DNA of 64,000 nucleotides from Legionella worsleiensis (lineage in GTDB: Bacteria > Pseudomonadota > Gammaproteobacteria > Legionellales > Legionellaceae), in assembly GCF_001467535.1 (NCBI RefSeq), contig NZ_LNZC01000002.1, positions 115,161 through 179,160 on the forward strand, written 5' to 3'. The position numbers were made by a program, and so were the translations under genes. The notes under the pieces were generated by a model, which made no database searches, was not told the origin of the DNA, and saw only the letters and a list, made by a program, of their open reading frames with translations. Shown piece after piece: positions 23,901 through 33,409 of this stretch (positions are counted from its first letter, which is position 1; each line of letters begins with the position of its first letter).

Positions 23901-25466
23901 TCAGCGTCTGACAGAAGGTGCTGATGTTTCTTCTGGGTGTGCTTCATCCCAAGCCCGTCTTTTTTCAGGATCCATTAAACACTGATACGCTTCATTAGCA
24001 GCTTTGAAGCGGTTACCAGCTACAGATTCACATTTATCTGGATGAAACAAACGAGCTTGTTCACGAAATGCTTTTTTTATCGCCTTATCATCTGCATCTC
24101 TTTTTAAGCCCAAAACTGCATAAGGATTTATTTTGGGTACTTCTGCAGCTGCCTGACGGGGTTTATTATTTGGTTGTTGATTGCACTCATTATAAAAAAT
24201 GAACAAAAGGGTAGCACTTTGTCGAATAATATTAAAAACAGTTTCCAGTTTTTTTTCTTTGTGCGCATTAATTAAAATATAAGAAACAGGCGGTATGTGT
24301 TCTGCATCAGGATAGCTCATTTCAGGCGCTCTTTTTACAACCAGTGCAGAATAAAAATCCTGATCATGTCTATGCGTATAATAAATACGTGCTAATTCAT
24401 CTGCCCTGAATACACGCAAAAAACGACTCTTTAATAACAATAATGCGTTTTTTGCTGAATTTTGAGCAAGCTCTAAAAATGAAACTTGGTTATTTTTAAG
24501 GCTTTGTTGAATAAAGCGTGGGTCTAAATTTCTGCGGTGCATGTATATTAACTCGCACAGTTGTTCCGGTGTCAAATGCTTCTTTAAGTCAGTTCGTTGG
24601 AATAATTTTGCAGCATCTCTAACATTGGTAAACATATTTTGTTTCAGTTGACTAATGGGATCGGAAGCCTCACCTGGCGCCGCATCAGCACTGGCTCTAT
24701 GTTGCTGCACAGCGGCACTTTCAGGCACAGAAAAGTTACCAGCTCCATGATAATTTACTTTTTCCGGTTTTGGATTTAATCTCAAGCCTGATAAATCTCT
24801 AAGGATAGGATTTTGTTCAATGATTTTAATGACCTGAATAGAATTCTTTTCTATGCGCGCAGTATCTAAAATAAAGGAGACTGGGGGTATATACGATTGA
24901 TTGGGATATTGTGTATTGTTCTTGCTTGATTCAATAAGAGCAGAATAAAAATTCTGATCCTGAGCATGGGTATCATAAATACGTGCTAACTCATCCGCCT
25001 TAAATAAAATTAAAAAACGACTCTTTAATAACAACAATGCGTTTTTTGCTGAATGGTGAGCAAGTTCTAATAATGAAATCTTATTTGCATAAAGACGGTA
25101 TTCAATAAAGTTTATGTCTAAGCTGGAGCGATGCGTGTGAATTAATTCGCATAATTCCTCGGGGCTCAAATGATCCTTTAAATCAGTTCTTAGCAACAAT
25201 TTTTTTGCATCTTCAACATTAGTTAACATGTTTTTTTTAAGTTGAATAATGGGATTGTTAGCCTCACCGAGCGCTTTGTTTATAGTTCTTGATGAATGGT
25301 TTTGTTGGCTATCTTGAGCTGCATCAGGGCTATCTTGTTGCGCAGTGCCGCCTTCAGACACAGAGGCGTCACTCGCTGCAGAGACATCCACAGGATCTTC
25401 TCGTCGAAACAGAGCTACAAAAAAATTCTTGATTTTAGTGAATTGTTGCTTAAGCCATTTCCACAT
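23901..25466 (-). CDS. Protein with two ~165-residue repeats and a C-terminal J domain
   Basis: The 521-residue protein has a short N-terminal stretch, a low-complexity linker (40-65) and two homologous units at about residues 70-230 and 268-430. Each has the pattern L(K)xNM-x-TNV-x-DA, HL(S/T)PE(E/Q)LCELI, NALLLLKSRFL and ADELARIY-x-TH. Residues ~445-508 form a J domain with HPD at 475-477. The C-terminal J placement and helical repeats resemble Legionella J-domain effector proteins. The repeats match nothing I know. A strong hairpin follows the gene. It and the smaller J protein at 22980 are unrelated outside the J domain. Confidence 0.7.
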   Translation of the reverse strand: MWKWLKQQFTKIKNFFVALFRREDPVDVSAASDASVSEGGTAQQDSPDAAQDSQQNHSSRTINKALGEANNPIIQLKKNMLTNVEDAKKLLLRTDLKDHLSPEELCELIHTHRSSLDINFIEYRLYANKISLLELAHHSAKNALLLLKSRFLILFKADELARIYDTHAQDQNFYSALIESSKNNTQYPNQSYIPPVSFILDTARIEKNSIQVIKIIEQNPILRDLSGLRLNPKPEKVNYHGAGNFSVPESAAVQQHRASADAAPGEASDPISQLKQNMFTNVRDAAKLFQRTDLKKHLTPEQLCELIYMHRRNLDPRFIQQSLKNNQVSFLELAQNSAKNALLLLKSRFLRVFRADELARIYYTHRHDQDFYSALVVKRAPEMSYPDAEHIPPVSYILINAHKEKKLETVFNIIRQSATLLFIFYNECNQQPNNKPRQAAAEVPKINPYAVLGLKRDADDKAIKKAFREQARLFHPDKCESVAGNRFKAANEAYQCLMDPEKRRAWDEAHPEETSAPSVRR

Positions 25467-25690
25467 TATTAAATCCTCTTCAAAAAAGGTGGGCCATTCA
25501 AATTCAGTATAGACAAAAAATACTCATGATATAATACATCAAAATGTATTAAAGAATTATTAAGTGAGGAACAAATAAGCACAGTATAGCTCGGGTAAGG
25601 CTTGCCGGGCTTTGCTCCGGGAATATTCCAGAGAAACCATAACTAAGCCTTAAGCCAAACTGTCTATTAGCCCAAACGATTTAACATGGT

Positions 25691-26779
25691 TTATTGGGCA
25701 GGCAAGAATTTAAAAGGTTGGGTGGGTTTTAGCAGCTTGGATACTTCTCCAGCGTAAAAAACACCCTCTTCAACTGCAAGGCTAAGCACGGGAGCATTTG
25801 AAGCAAAGTTGATTTTGTTTAAATTAACCCAAAAAATATTGGGATAAGTTGAAGAGTCGAAGTAATAAACACGATTTTTTTGATCAGCTACAGTACGCCA
25901 AATAGTTGAAGCAAGATTAGGTTTTCCCGGATCGGCAATACCCAAAGGAACAGAGACTGAGCGTATAACACCTAAAACGCCAGCAACTGCTTGATAAGTA
26001 TACGCTTGTTCAGGCACGCTCTGAATGTAATTTTTATCCACTTGTTTTGGAATAGACTGAATCAAATATGAAGCTCTGGCAAATCGGTCGGCGGCTCTCA
26101 TTGTTCCCGGTAAAAACACCGAACCATTAACATCCTGCCAATATTCATTGATTGCTAATTGTTTACTGTAGGCGGGGGAATTGGTCATTACCTGATATTG
26201 ACGGCCATGATGAATAACCAGTTCGCCTTTAATGTATTCAAAAATAGCAGAATCACCGCTTGCATCCGATAAGGACAAATGAACCGTACTGGCTGTTCCA
26301 TCAGGCAGGTTAGGCGCAATAATCTGGAAGGTATTTTGGGACATGGACTCTACGGCTTCATTAACCGTCGCAAAATTATCCAACACATATTGCCCCCAAA
26401 TACTCACTGACAAAGGAGGATGCCCCTCTTTGGCACCTCCATAGTCCGACTCTGCCAAATACAGCATGTTGGTCACCAATCCTCGCTCATTCATTCCATC
26501 AGCTGTTGCAAAATTATAAATAGAGGTCACTACTGAGCCGTATTTTGATGTCCACTCGGGTGAGCCGGCTCCTGCCAGCCCACTGCGTTTCATACCCCTT
26601 GGCAAAACCCAGATACTGGACTGCATGCTTTCCTTCCAATCCATAGAACGGCCAGTAATAACCAAATTATCAGAGCCTAAATACACGGCACGTGTGCACG
26701 CATAACCCGCAGGCATTTCACTTGATAAAAATAACGAACACAAAACCGTAGTTATTATTTTCAGGAACTTCTTGTTCAT
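25691..26779 (-). CDS. Secreted linear-amide C-N hydrolase (choloylglycine hydrolase family)
   Basis: The start is placed at the ATG at 26779 because it opens a signal peptide (MNKKFLKIITTVLCSLFL) and has an AGGA site. Cleavage after GYA leaves Cys-28 as the new N-terminus, which in this Ntn family is the nucleophile. Arg-44 and Asp-47 of the CTR-x(13)-R-x-x-D pattern (in ITGRSMDW) are also present, as is the NSP-Y motif near the middle. The family includes bile-salt hydrolases, penicillin V acylases and N-acyl-homoserine-lactone acylases; the substrate here cannot be told. It follows the large ankyrin gene by 69 bases and may share its transcript. Confidence 0.85.
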   Translation of the reverse strand: MNKKFLKIITTVLCSLFLSSEMPAGYACTRAVYLGSDNLVITGRSMDWKESMQSSIWVLPRGMKRSGLAGAGSPEWTSKYGSVVTSIYNFATADGMNERGLVTNMLYLAESDYGGAKEGHPPLSVSIWGQYVLDNFATVNEAVESMSQNTFQIIAPNLPDGTASTVHLSLSDASGDSAIFEYIKGELVIHHGRQYQVMTNSPAYSKQLAINEYWQDVNGSVFLPGTMRAADRFARASYLIQSIPKQVDKNYIQSVPEQAYTYQAVAGVLGVIRSVSVPLGIADPGKPNLASTIWRTVADQKNRVYYFDSSTYPNIFWVNLNKINFASNAPVLSLAVEEGVFYAGEVSKLLKPTQPFKFLPAQ

Positions 26780-26847
26780 GATGCAATCCTTGAGTTTATT
26801 CTCTAGGTTCATTATTAGTGATTCGCTAAGGGTTGGCAAGCGACTCA

Positions 26848-29625
26848 TCAATTCCTCAAGCCAAGCTCTCTAAAACATTGAGAATCAGTGAACAAAGATT
26901 CCTCGTTTTTAGGTAATCTTGAAAAAAACAACATCAGTTGCGTTTGTCTGGCTTTTTTCAACTCCTGCTCTTGATGTCGTCCCTTAACTGCATCCGGGGC
27001 TTTGGCAATCAAAAGCATCACCACCACTATAGGATTTGCGTACTCAATAGCTAATTGCACTAAACTGGCTTTTGATGTTTTTGAGATGGTTTCCAACTCC
27101 AGACAAGAGGATTCTTCTGCTACATCCTCGTATTCACTATCATCAGAACACAAAGCAACAAAATTATCATCCTGGGCTGCAACAAAAGTTCGTTCACTCA
27201 CACAAGATACCTTTTCTTTCAGGTTGAATCGCTTACTGGCTAACATTAAACCAACCATGCTTAGTTGATTGTTAATAATCGCTAATGCAAGAGGTGATAT
27301 TTTTTCGTAGGTTTTTTCCGTTGCAAAACGATGTATAACCGATTGATTACACATCCAAAACCGCAAAGTATCGTATCGCATGAAAAGCCTCATCGCCTTT
27401 TCATCTCTATTCTCTAATGCCAAATGAACCAAAGATGCACCTAAAAGCCTGTCAGTATTCACAGAATGATACGGGCTATTTAAACATTTGCTAAAATACG
27501 GGTTACGCAACATGTAGTCCAAAGCGAAATAGCGTTTGTGCTTCAAAGCATTAAGCGCAAATGCCATGGGTAATGAGAGCATCTCATTATGATCTTCATG
27601 GACACTACTTAATCCGTGAGAGTCCAGTAATGCAGGGTCAAGTTTTTTAAACAGTTGGTTATAGTCTCTTGGATTGGTCAGGCGAGAAATCTTTTCGCCA
27701 GTGCCTCGAGCAATTAATTTACGGAACCTCTCTCTTTGTTTGATTGGTGCTTTAACTGCATCGGTATTCGCACTGGTATTACAATGAGGTGAATCAGTAG
27801 GCGGGGTCAAAGTAAAGCTTTTTCCTATCCCTTGATAAATCAAAACACAGTCCTCTTCTTCGGCTTTCTTACGAGCTATTTCGATTAGGCGTACTTCATG
27901 AAATCCACACAACCATTCACCCAAAGTCTGTTTAAAAGCAACCATTTCATCAGTATGAGGTGCAGCATCTTCTAACATCTGCTGTAACGAAGTGTAAAGC
28001 GCTTCATCAATCCCGTATTTTGCCAAATAAATTTGCTTGTATGGCCCTGAAAATGACGGATATTTTGCGATATGTTTATGAACAACCCGTCCTTCCTGTA
28101 AAAAGGAAGGAAAACAAGACTCCTTTTCAGGAATAATATTCAATTCATTACTGAGCCGAATTTCAGCATCCCAGGTTAATGTTGGAATATGTAAAGGACC
28201 GTCTACATCAAAATCTGTCAGTGGATGCAAGGAGACATAAACTGCGCCAGAATATGGGCGCTCGGCCCTACCGGATTTATTCCACCGTGGTCTAAGCCGT
28301 TCGTCTTTATGGCCTTTATAGGGCTTGGCACCGTAGGCATATTTATCGGCATGATGCGGTACAGCACCAGTAGAAAGAAATGGGTTGGCATCGTTAATGA
28401 GCATCTCGCTGAGCATGGGATCTTGCGAAATGAATAGATGAAATTTATCGTAGGCTTGAGTATAAAGATTTTGTAAAAAATACGCATAAGTCGAGTAGCT
28501 GTAGCCCTTCCATGTAATCGGACGGGGTTCACGAAAAGTTAATAACAATTCACGCAGGGTATTGGCTATTCGGGTTACTCTTTTAAGAGTATCTGGATCA
28601 TCAAGAGAACGCCTTCCCCGTGCATAATCTCTAAAAATATCAATACGAGCAGCCTTATAGACTGAAGTACTGTACTGTGGTTGCCCAAGCTCATCGGCCT
28701 TTCTGTGGCCTTCACGAGCAGGCTTGTTCCATTTGGACGTTAAATAAGTGATACCTCTATATTGCGCTACTCTAAATTGTGTTACTACCGCTTTTTGTGC
28801 TTCTTTTATTGAGGCTCCTGCTTTTATAAGTTCGTTAAGCCTATCGAGATCGCGCCTTACATCATCCATATCCACTGACCGAGGATGATGAACCTGCATT
28901 CGCTCTCCGAGTTCGAACACACGTGACGCTTCGCTGATATGTTTTAAATCGCCACGCTGCTTGTTCTTGTTTTTTTTCCGGTAAAAAAGACTCTTACGCT
29001 GCGCATGCTCTTGATAAGTCCGGGCCTCAGATAATGCGTCCTCTCTGTCTTTCGCTGGTTGAGCAAGAAATTCCCTTTCCTCTTCTGAGTCCGAATCGTC
29101 CGATAACCAGGAACCAAAAAAATCACGGTGCTTTGTCTCTTGTGTTCGAATGTATGATTCGTATTGTTTTTCATTCATATCTTCAAACGAAGAGTCCAGT
29201 GCAGTGATGTAATACCGTAGGTTAATACAATGTTGATCATCCCAACCATTACGTTTACTTTTATAAAGTAAGGTTGTAATCAGCTTGTTGATGATAATCT
29301 CTTTAGAATCAGTGCGGTTGATTTCAGCCAAATGCTCAACCCTTGCGTGTTGAGTAACCAGCATGCGAATAATGCGTTCGTCTTTTCCTATGGCAGCAGA
29401 TATCGGTATTTCCTGGTTATTATTGCCTTTAAACAGTTCAGGTTTTTTTGTAAGTAAATAACGAACAATAACAACATGCTGACGTAAAACAGCAAGCATC
29501 AACGGCGTATTTCCGCTTAAATCCGTACAGTCTATATCGGCGCCTTTATCTATGCATGCTTTGACGTCATCCAACGTCCCCGACCTAACCGCATCAAGCA
29601 ATCTTTTCATTTTTAGATCAACCAT
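26848..29625 (-). CDS. Large ankyrin-repeat protein, effector-like
   Basis: A 925-residue cytosolic-type protein with no signal peptide. Residues ~5-115 form ankyrin repeats (GTLDDVKACIDKGADIDCTD, then SGNTPLMLAVLRQHVVIVRYLL). A charged linker contains SDDSDSEEE (about 180). A long central region (300-620) has no recognised domain. Residues ~690-880 contain further ankyrin-like units (LVHLALENRDEKAMRLFM and LALAIINNQLSMVGLML). Proteins of this shape are common among Legionella type IV effectors. Effector status is inferred; the C-terminus (QCFRELGLRN) was not scored for a Dot/Icm signal. Confidence 0.7.
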   Translation of the reverse strand: MVDLKMKRLLDAVRSGTLDDVKACIDKGADIDCTDLSGNTPLMLAVLRQHVVIVRYLLTKKPELFKGNNNQEIPISAAIGKDERIIRMLVTQHARVEHLAEINRTDSKEIIINKLITTLLYKSKRNGWDDQHCINLRYYITALDSSFEDMNEKQYESYIRTQETKHRDFFGSWLSDDSDSEEEREFLAQPAKDREDALSEARTYQEHAQRKSLFYRKKNKNKQRGDLKHISEASRVFELGERMQVHHPRSVDMDDVRRDLDRLNELIKAGASIKEAQKAVVTQFRVAQYRGITYLTSKWNKPAREGHRKADELGQPQYSTSVYKAARIDIFRDYARGRRSLDDPDTLKRVTRIANTLRELLLTFREPRPITWKGYSYSTYAYFLQNLYTQAYDKFHLFISQDPMLSEMLINDANPFLSTGAVPHHADKYAYGAKPYKGHKDERLRPRWNKSGRAERPYSGAVYVSLHPLTDFDVDGPLHIPTLTWDAEIRLSNELNIIPEKESCFPSFLQEGRVVHKHIAKYPSFSGPYKQIYLAKYGIDEALYTSLQQMLEDAAPHTDEMVAFKQTLGEWLCGFHEVRLIEIARKKAEEEDCVLIYQGIGKSFTLTPPTDSPHCNTSANTDAVKAPIKQRERFRKLIARGTGEKISRLTNPRDYNQLFKKLDPALLDSHGLSSVHEDHNEMLSLPMAFALNALKHKRYFALDYMLRNPYFSKCLNSPYHSVNTDRLLGASLVHLALENRDEKAMRLFMRYDTLRFWMCNQSVIHRFATEKTYEKISPLALAIINNQLSMVGLMLASKRFNLKEKVSCVSERTFVAAQDDNFVALCSDDSEYEDVAEESSCLELETISKTSKASLVQLAIEYANPIVVVMLLIAKAPDAVKGRHQEQELKKARQTQLMLFFSRLPKNEESLFTDSQCFRELGLRN

Positions 29626-30027
29626 TCAAAAAAAAATGGTGTACTATACCACAGTTTGTGTATATTAAATATATTTGCTGCTCTTTTTTTATCCTTAATT
29701 GAAGATTCATCACCAGAATAGTGCTAATTATTTTACCAAAAAATGGGCAAACTACTTACACTAACATAATGAGGGGCTTTCTTTATGTTGAGAATAAACA
29801 GCGATGGGCTGTTTCAATGTCACCAGGCTTTACCAGCTTAAGGTCGATAAAAATGATAAAAATTAGAACAAAAAATACAATTTTAATTCCGCAGAAATCA
29901 TGTTACTCTATGCTCATTTTTTGCTTTATGCCAAAATAAATTGTTCCAAATGAAACCACTAAATCTGTATTGGTGATAGGGATGTTGCTCTCTAAAATTT
30001 TTTATCTTAAGAAGAGGAAGAGAAAAC
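29626..30027. other. 400-bp intergenic region without a supported gene
   Basis: This AT-rich stretch separates the divergent ankyrin and Nudix-like genes and must hold both promoters. A small plus-strand frame (29721-29939) has no ribosome-binding site or protein-like composition and is not called. The end holds the AGAGGAAGAG ribosome-binding site of the gene at 30028. Confidence 0.5.
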
Positions 30028-31053
30028 ATGCCCAAAACCATAAAGCTTCATCGTACCTCAGAATATGCTCCTATACCTCTAGTAAAAAATGAACAGGGAC
30101 TGTATCCCGTCCCCACCATGCGTTGCGGTATTTTGCCTTACACTCGTCAAGGTAGCGACATTCTTTGGGGTTGCGTTAAATCCAACCGGGTTGGACCCGT
30201 TACAATTACTTTACCTGCCGGAATCCAGGACATTCTGGTCACTAAAGGAGAAAAGCATTTAGCTCTTGAGGTTGGAAAACCAGTTCCAGATCTGGGGTAT
30301 GAATGCGTCCAGGAATTTGTTGGAACGCTGTTTCGCGATCAGGTTTATCAACAGATGGTGAGTCGTTTAATTGAAAATGACTTTAATGTTTTTATAGAAC
30401 ATCCTCTAGTAACCGCCCTTCATGAAACACGAGAAGAACATGGAATTGATTTGCGAAAAGATGAAGGACGAGACCATCATTTATTACATCAACTAATTGA
30501 ATTGGCCGTTCAGCCCCTTTCAGGACAAAGAGGAGCGACTGCGCAAATGTTCTGGATTGCCTCACTAAACGCTCTTGATGGTATTGAATTAAGTAATACA
30601 GCAAAAATAGAAAAAAAAATCAGGCGTAATTTTGGCCGAGAATTTTATGAGCAAGGATGTTGGGGTACTTTGCCTGAATTCAAAAAAGCCCTGATAGAAG
30701 CGAGGCAACACACCACGCCAACGCCTCATAGTGCGTCACAGACAGATCTCATTAAAGGAGTTTTAGAAGCCTATGAAGAAACTCTGGATCTCCTCAGTTA
30801 TCTTGAGTTATTAATCAACAATAGCTTTATAAAAACCGCATTACCCCGTGAATTCCCTCGATTTTTTACCCACCCATCTGAGAGAACAAGTGATGATGCC
30901 GGGGGAATTGATGACATGCTCAACACAGTACTGAGATCGACTCTAAGAGAGGAATCGGGAATGTCTTTATTAAATCCTGATGAGCAAAACGATAGATTAA
31001 CCTACTCAAATCCAGGATCAGACTCAAGCAGCGCCAGTTCCTCTGTGAGATAA
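30028..31053 (+). CDS. Nudix-like hydrolase with an interrupted Nudix box
   Basis: Nudix enzymes split nucleoside-diphosphate-linked compounds using a metal-binding box. Residues 62-66 (LPAGI) and 130-141 (ALHETREEHGID) look like the two parts of a Nudix box: EE-x-G-I is kept, while His stands where Arg is usual. About 55 residues are inserted between the two halves. The C-terminal ~130 residues are unrelated and end in a Ser-rich tail (SDSSSASSSVR). No partner genes adjoin. It may be an effector-type protein. Assignment to the superfamily is likely; activity is uncertain. Confidence 0.6.
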   Translation: MPKTIKLHRTSEYAPIPLVKNEQGLYPVPTMRCGILPYTRQGSDILWGCVKSNRVGPVTITLPAGIQDILVTKGEKHLALEVGKPVPDLGYECVQEFVGTLFRDQVYQQMVSRLIENDFNVFIEHPLVTALHETREEHGIDLRKDEGRDHHLLHQLIELAVQPLSGQRGATAQMFWIASLNALDGIELSNTAKIEKKIRRNFGREFYEQGCWGTLPEFKKALIEARQHTTPTPHSASQTDLIKGVLEAYEETLDLLSYLELLINNSFIKTALPREFPRFFTHPSERTSDDAGGIDDMLNTVLRSTLREESGMSLLNPDEQNDRLTYSNPGSDSSSASSSVR

Positions 31054-31088
31054 ACCAATCAGAGGCTTGTCTGTTATTTAATAACTGA

Positions 31089-31110
31089 GCCTCTTCACAG
31101 AGGCCTTTTT
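31089..31110 (+). terminator. Intrinsic terminator after the Nudix-like gene
   Basis: GCCTCT-tcac-AGAGGC followed by CTTTTT, 36 bases after the stop codon, between convergent genes. Confidence 0.85.
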
Positions 31111-31127
31111 AGAATAAGAAAACGATG

Positions 31128-32114
31128 TTATTGAATCAGGTCAATCAACGCTTTGGCCCATTGAGGATTGGCATTTAAACAAGGAACCAGAATAAATTCC
31201 TTGCCACCGAGTTGCATCCATTGTTCTTTAAGGCGCATCCCTATCTCTTCCAAAGTTTCCAGACAATCTACCGTAAAGGAGGGACACGCCACAATAAGAT
31301 GTTGAACTCCTTGCTTGATTAGTTCAGACAACACCTCATCGGTATAAGGTTTTATCCAGGGCGTTTTCCCCAATCGTGACTGAAATGATGTGGTGTATTG
31401 ACCCGGGTTTAAATTTAATTGCTGTGCCAACAAAAGACTGGTTGCATAACACTGTGCCCGATAACAACCCTGATTATTGGTGTTTATTGATGGGCAATTT
31501 TGCGAACATACAGATTGGCATCCACCTTTGAGAATATGGCGCTCAGGGATTCCATGATAACTGAATAAAACATGATGCTGACTGGTTAAATGCTCCTGAA
31601 CCATTGCCGCTTGGGAGGTAATGAATGCCGGATGATTATAAAAATCACGAATAATGCGCAGTGAAGGAATCACTTGCTTTGCAGCTAAAATACGCATCAC
31701 TTCTTCTATGGAAGAACCTGTAGCAGCTGATGAATACTGGGGGTAGAGGGGTAAAACGGTAATGTCCTGACATGAGGCTAATTCGCCAAGAGCCTGCTCT
31801 ATAGATGGATTGCCATAACGCATGCCCAAAGCCACCGTGTACTCATCGCCCAAAATCTGTTGCATTACCTTTGCTAAATCCTGGCTGTATACTTTCAAAG
31901 GAGACCCTAGAGGGGTCCATATTGATTGATACGCATGGGCGGTATTTTTGGATCTGAACGGCACGATTAATCCATAAACCAAAAAATAACGCAGCAGCGC
32001 CGGCAAATCAATGACACGCCCATCAGTCAGAAATTGGCGCAAATAACGCTTGATGTCGGAACTATTTGTTGAATCTGGGGTACCCAGATTAATTAGTAAC
32101 AAACCTTTCTTCAT
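31128..32114 (-). CDS. hemH: Ferrochelatase HemH
   Basis: HemH inserts Fe(II) into protoporphyrin IX to make haem. The 328-residue protein starts at the ATG at 32114 (MKKGLLLINLGTPDS, the usual N-terminus); the open frame runs 10 codons further. The catalytic-His motif FSYHGIPERH is at about residue 186, and the C-terminal glutamate region (SFTVDCLETLEEIG) is present. It lies 78 bases after the DUF6671 gene at the end of the dab operon, and could be the last cistron or have its own promoter. Confidence 0.95.
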   Translation of the reverse strand: MKKGLLLINLGTPDSTNSSDIKRYLRQFLTDGRVIDLPALLRYFLVYGLIVPFRSKNTAHAYQSIWTPLGSPLKVYSQDLAKVMQQILGDEYTVALGMRYGNPSIEQALGELASCQDITVLPLYPQYSSAATGSSIEEVMRILAAKQVIPSLRIIRDFYNHPAFITSQAAMVQEHLTSQHHVLFSYHGIPERHILKGGCQSVCSQNCPSINTNNQGCYRAQCYATSLLLAQQLNLNPGQYTTSFQSRLGKTPWIKPYTDEVLSELIKQGVQHLIVACPSFTVDCLETLEEIGMRLKEQWMQLGGKEFILVPCLNANPQWAKALIDLIQ

Positions 32115-32191
32115 AAGTGCTTCTTTTAAAAAAAATGGCATCATAACCCATCACGAACCCGCTTAACAGCACTGGGCGCAAAGAAAAAACG

Positions 32192-33031
32192 CTAAGGATT
32201 ACAATAGTTGCAGTAAGCCGGATCGGCTTCAAGCAACTGGTCTTTTCGCATCTTGTACTCTTGATGATCACAAGTAATGCATCCCCACACCTCTTGAGCA
32301 TAAAATGAACTTGCAGATCCACAACAAGCACAAGGAAGTGCACCATGTGTGGATTTAAACCCAAATCCAGGACTGGAGCATTGAGTACAAACACAAGCAA
32401 TCCTTAAGGCTAGTTTATTTGCCAGTTCGCCTATGACTTCCATTCTCAGAGGATTCATCATAGCCCGCATATCGGTGGTTACAATAAGCTCATCATCATG
32501 TTGAAAACCTGCCGTCAAATGGTGAAACAAGAGATCTCTGTCTTTAATTCCTTTCGCAAGCACACGCTTGTCAGACTGTAACTGAACGATTAATCCATGC
32601 GATGGAAACTGAACCTGATGCAAGAAAGGCTCAATATCGGTTTTCTGATTAATCGTTTGCATTGCGTAATTTGTTTTTTGACTGACTAATTGCTCAGCAA
32701 TAACCCAGTCATGCTCCCTATCAACAAACACCATTATTTCCTGAGCACTGGCAATAAAAGGTAATAAGGGATGAGGCCCAAAACTTCCCTCAGAGGCAAC
32801 AGAACAAGAAAAACCGTGCTGTTCTGCTGCTGATTTGGCTTTAAGCAAACAGGTTTCATAAGGGCTTAGAACCCGAGGAATCTCCCCTGTAAACGTACCA
32901 AACTGATCGGTATCAAATTCAAGCACTTCTAAGGAACAAGATAAAACCTTCTCAAATGGCGGGGCGATTGCCTGCTCTTTTTGATGTTTTGATGCTAATA
33001 AAACACAATGATTTTTATAATACATGATCAC
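32192..33031 (-). CDS. DUF6671-type zinc-ribbon protein of the dab operon
   Basis: A 279-residue protein ending in four Cys pairs (CVCTQC, CACC, CITC, CNYC) that should bind zinc. The N-terminal ~200 residues contain FTGEIPR and an EGSFGPHP motif typical of the DUF6671 family as I recall it. Function is unknown. The GTG at 33031 overlaps the stop of the P-II-like gene by GTGA; the ATG at 33025 is an alternative. Being fused by overlap to the carbon-uptake operon suggests a role linked to it, possibly in zinc or bicarbonate handling; that is inference. Confidence 0.65.
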   Translation of the reverse strand: MIMYYKNHCVLLASKHQKEQAIAPPFEKVLSCSLEVLEFDTDQFGTFTGEIPRVLSPYETCLLKAKSAAEQHGFSCSVASEGSFGPHPLLPFIASAQEIMVFVDREHDWVIAEQLVSQKTNYAMQTINQKTDIEPFLHQVQFPSHGLIVQLQSDKRVLAKGIKDRDLLFHHLTAGFQHDDELIVTTDMRAMMNPLRMEVIGELANKLALRIACVCTQCSSPGFGFKSTHGALPCACCGSASSFYAQEVWGCITCDHQEYKMRKDQLLEADPAYCNYCNP

Positions 33032-33393
33032 GTATTCATCGTATGAAAATAATCAAGCCTGGCAACCGAAACATCAGAGACAAACATAACGCCAGACTGA
33101 TTCTGAAACAAGGTTTTCATTCCCAAAGCCAAAGTAGCTATCTCTTCTTCAGGTGCTACAGCAATAAATAAAATCAAAGAAGATTTCTCGTTGAACATCA
33201 CCTTGCCCTCATGAAAACCATGATGCCCTTTACCCGAGATATTACGTATCAGCGTAAATCCGCTAATACAGGCCTCTTCCATCATGGAAGTAATAAAATG
33301 CTCCTGATCGCCAGCGACAATAATCTCAATTTTTTTCATAGGATGTAAATTGATTCCTATGTCTTTTCGTTCTTGAACTTTGACAATACTCAT
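33028..33393 (-). CDS. P-II-like regulatory protein of the dab operon
   Basis: A 121-residue protein with the length and beta-alpha-beta pattern of the P-II superfamily: KKIEIIVAGDQEHFITSMMEEACISG at the N-terminal half, a GKGHHGFHEG segment where the T-loop region begins, then a final strand SDVSVARLDYF. P-II-like genes next to DabA-type transporters are known and are thought to sense nucleotides or bicarbonate and gate transport. The canonical uridylylated Tyr of GlnB is not seen. GGGGAGAG precedes the ATG at 33393, 16 bases after dabA. Confidence 0.75.
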   Translation of the reverse strand: MSIVKVQERKDIGINLHPMKKIEIIVAGDQEHFITSMMEEACISGFTLIRNISGKGHHGFHEGKVMFNEKSSLILFIAVAPEEEIATLALGMKTLFQNQSGVMFVSDVSVARLDYFHTMNT

Positions 33394-33409
33394 TCTTCTC
33401 TCCCCAATA

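Noticed and set aside
25590-25640. Second copy of the REP-like palindrome after the Ntn hydrolase
   Set aside because: It has CCGGG repeats but does not fold into the same palindrome and shares no arm sequence.
29721-29939. 72-codon plus-strand frame before the Nudix-like gene
   Set aside because: No ribosome-binding site and no protein-like pattern; region looks like promoter and leader.
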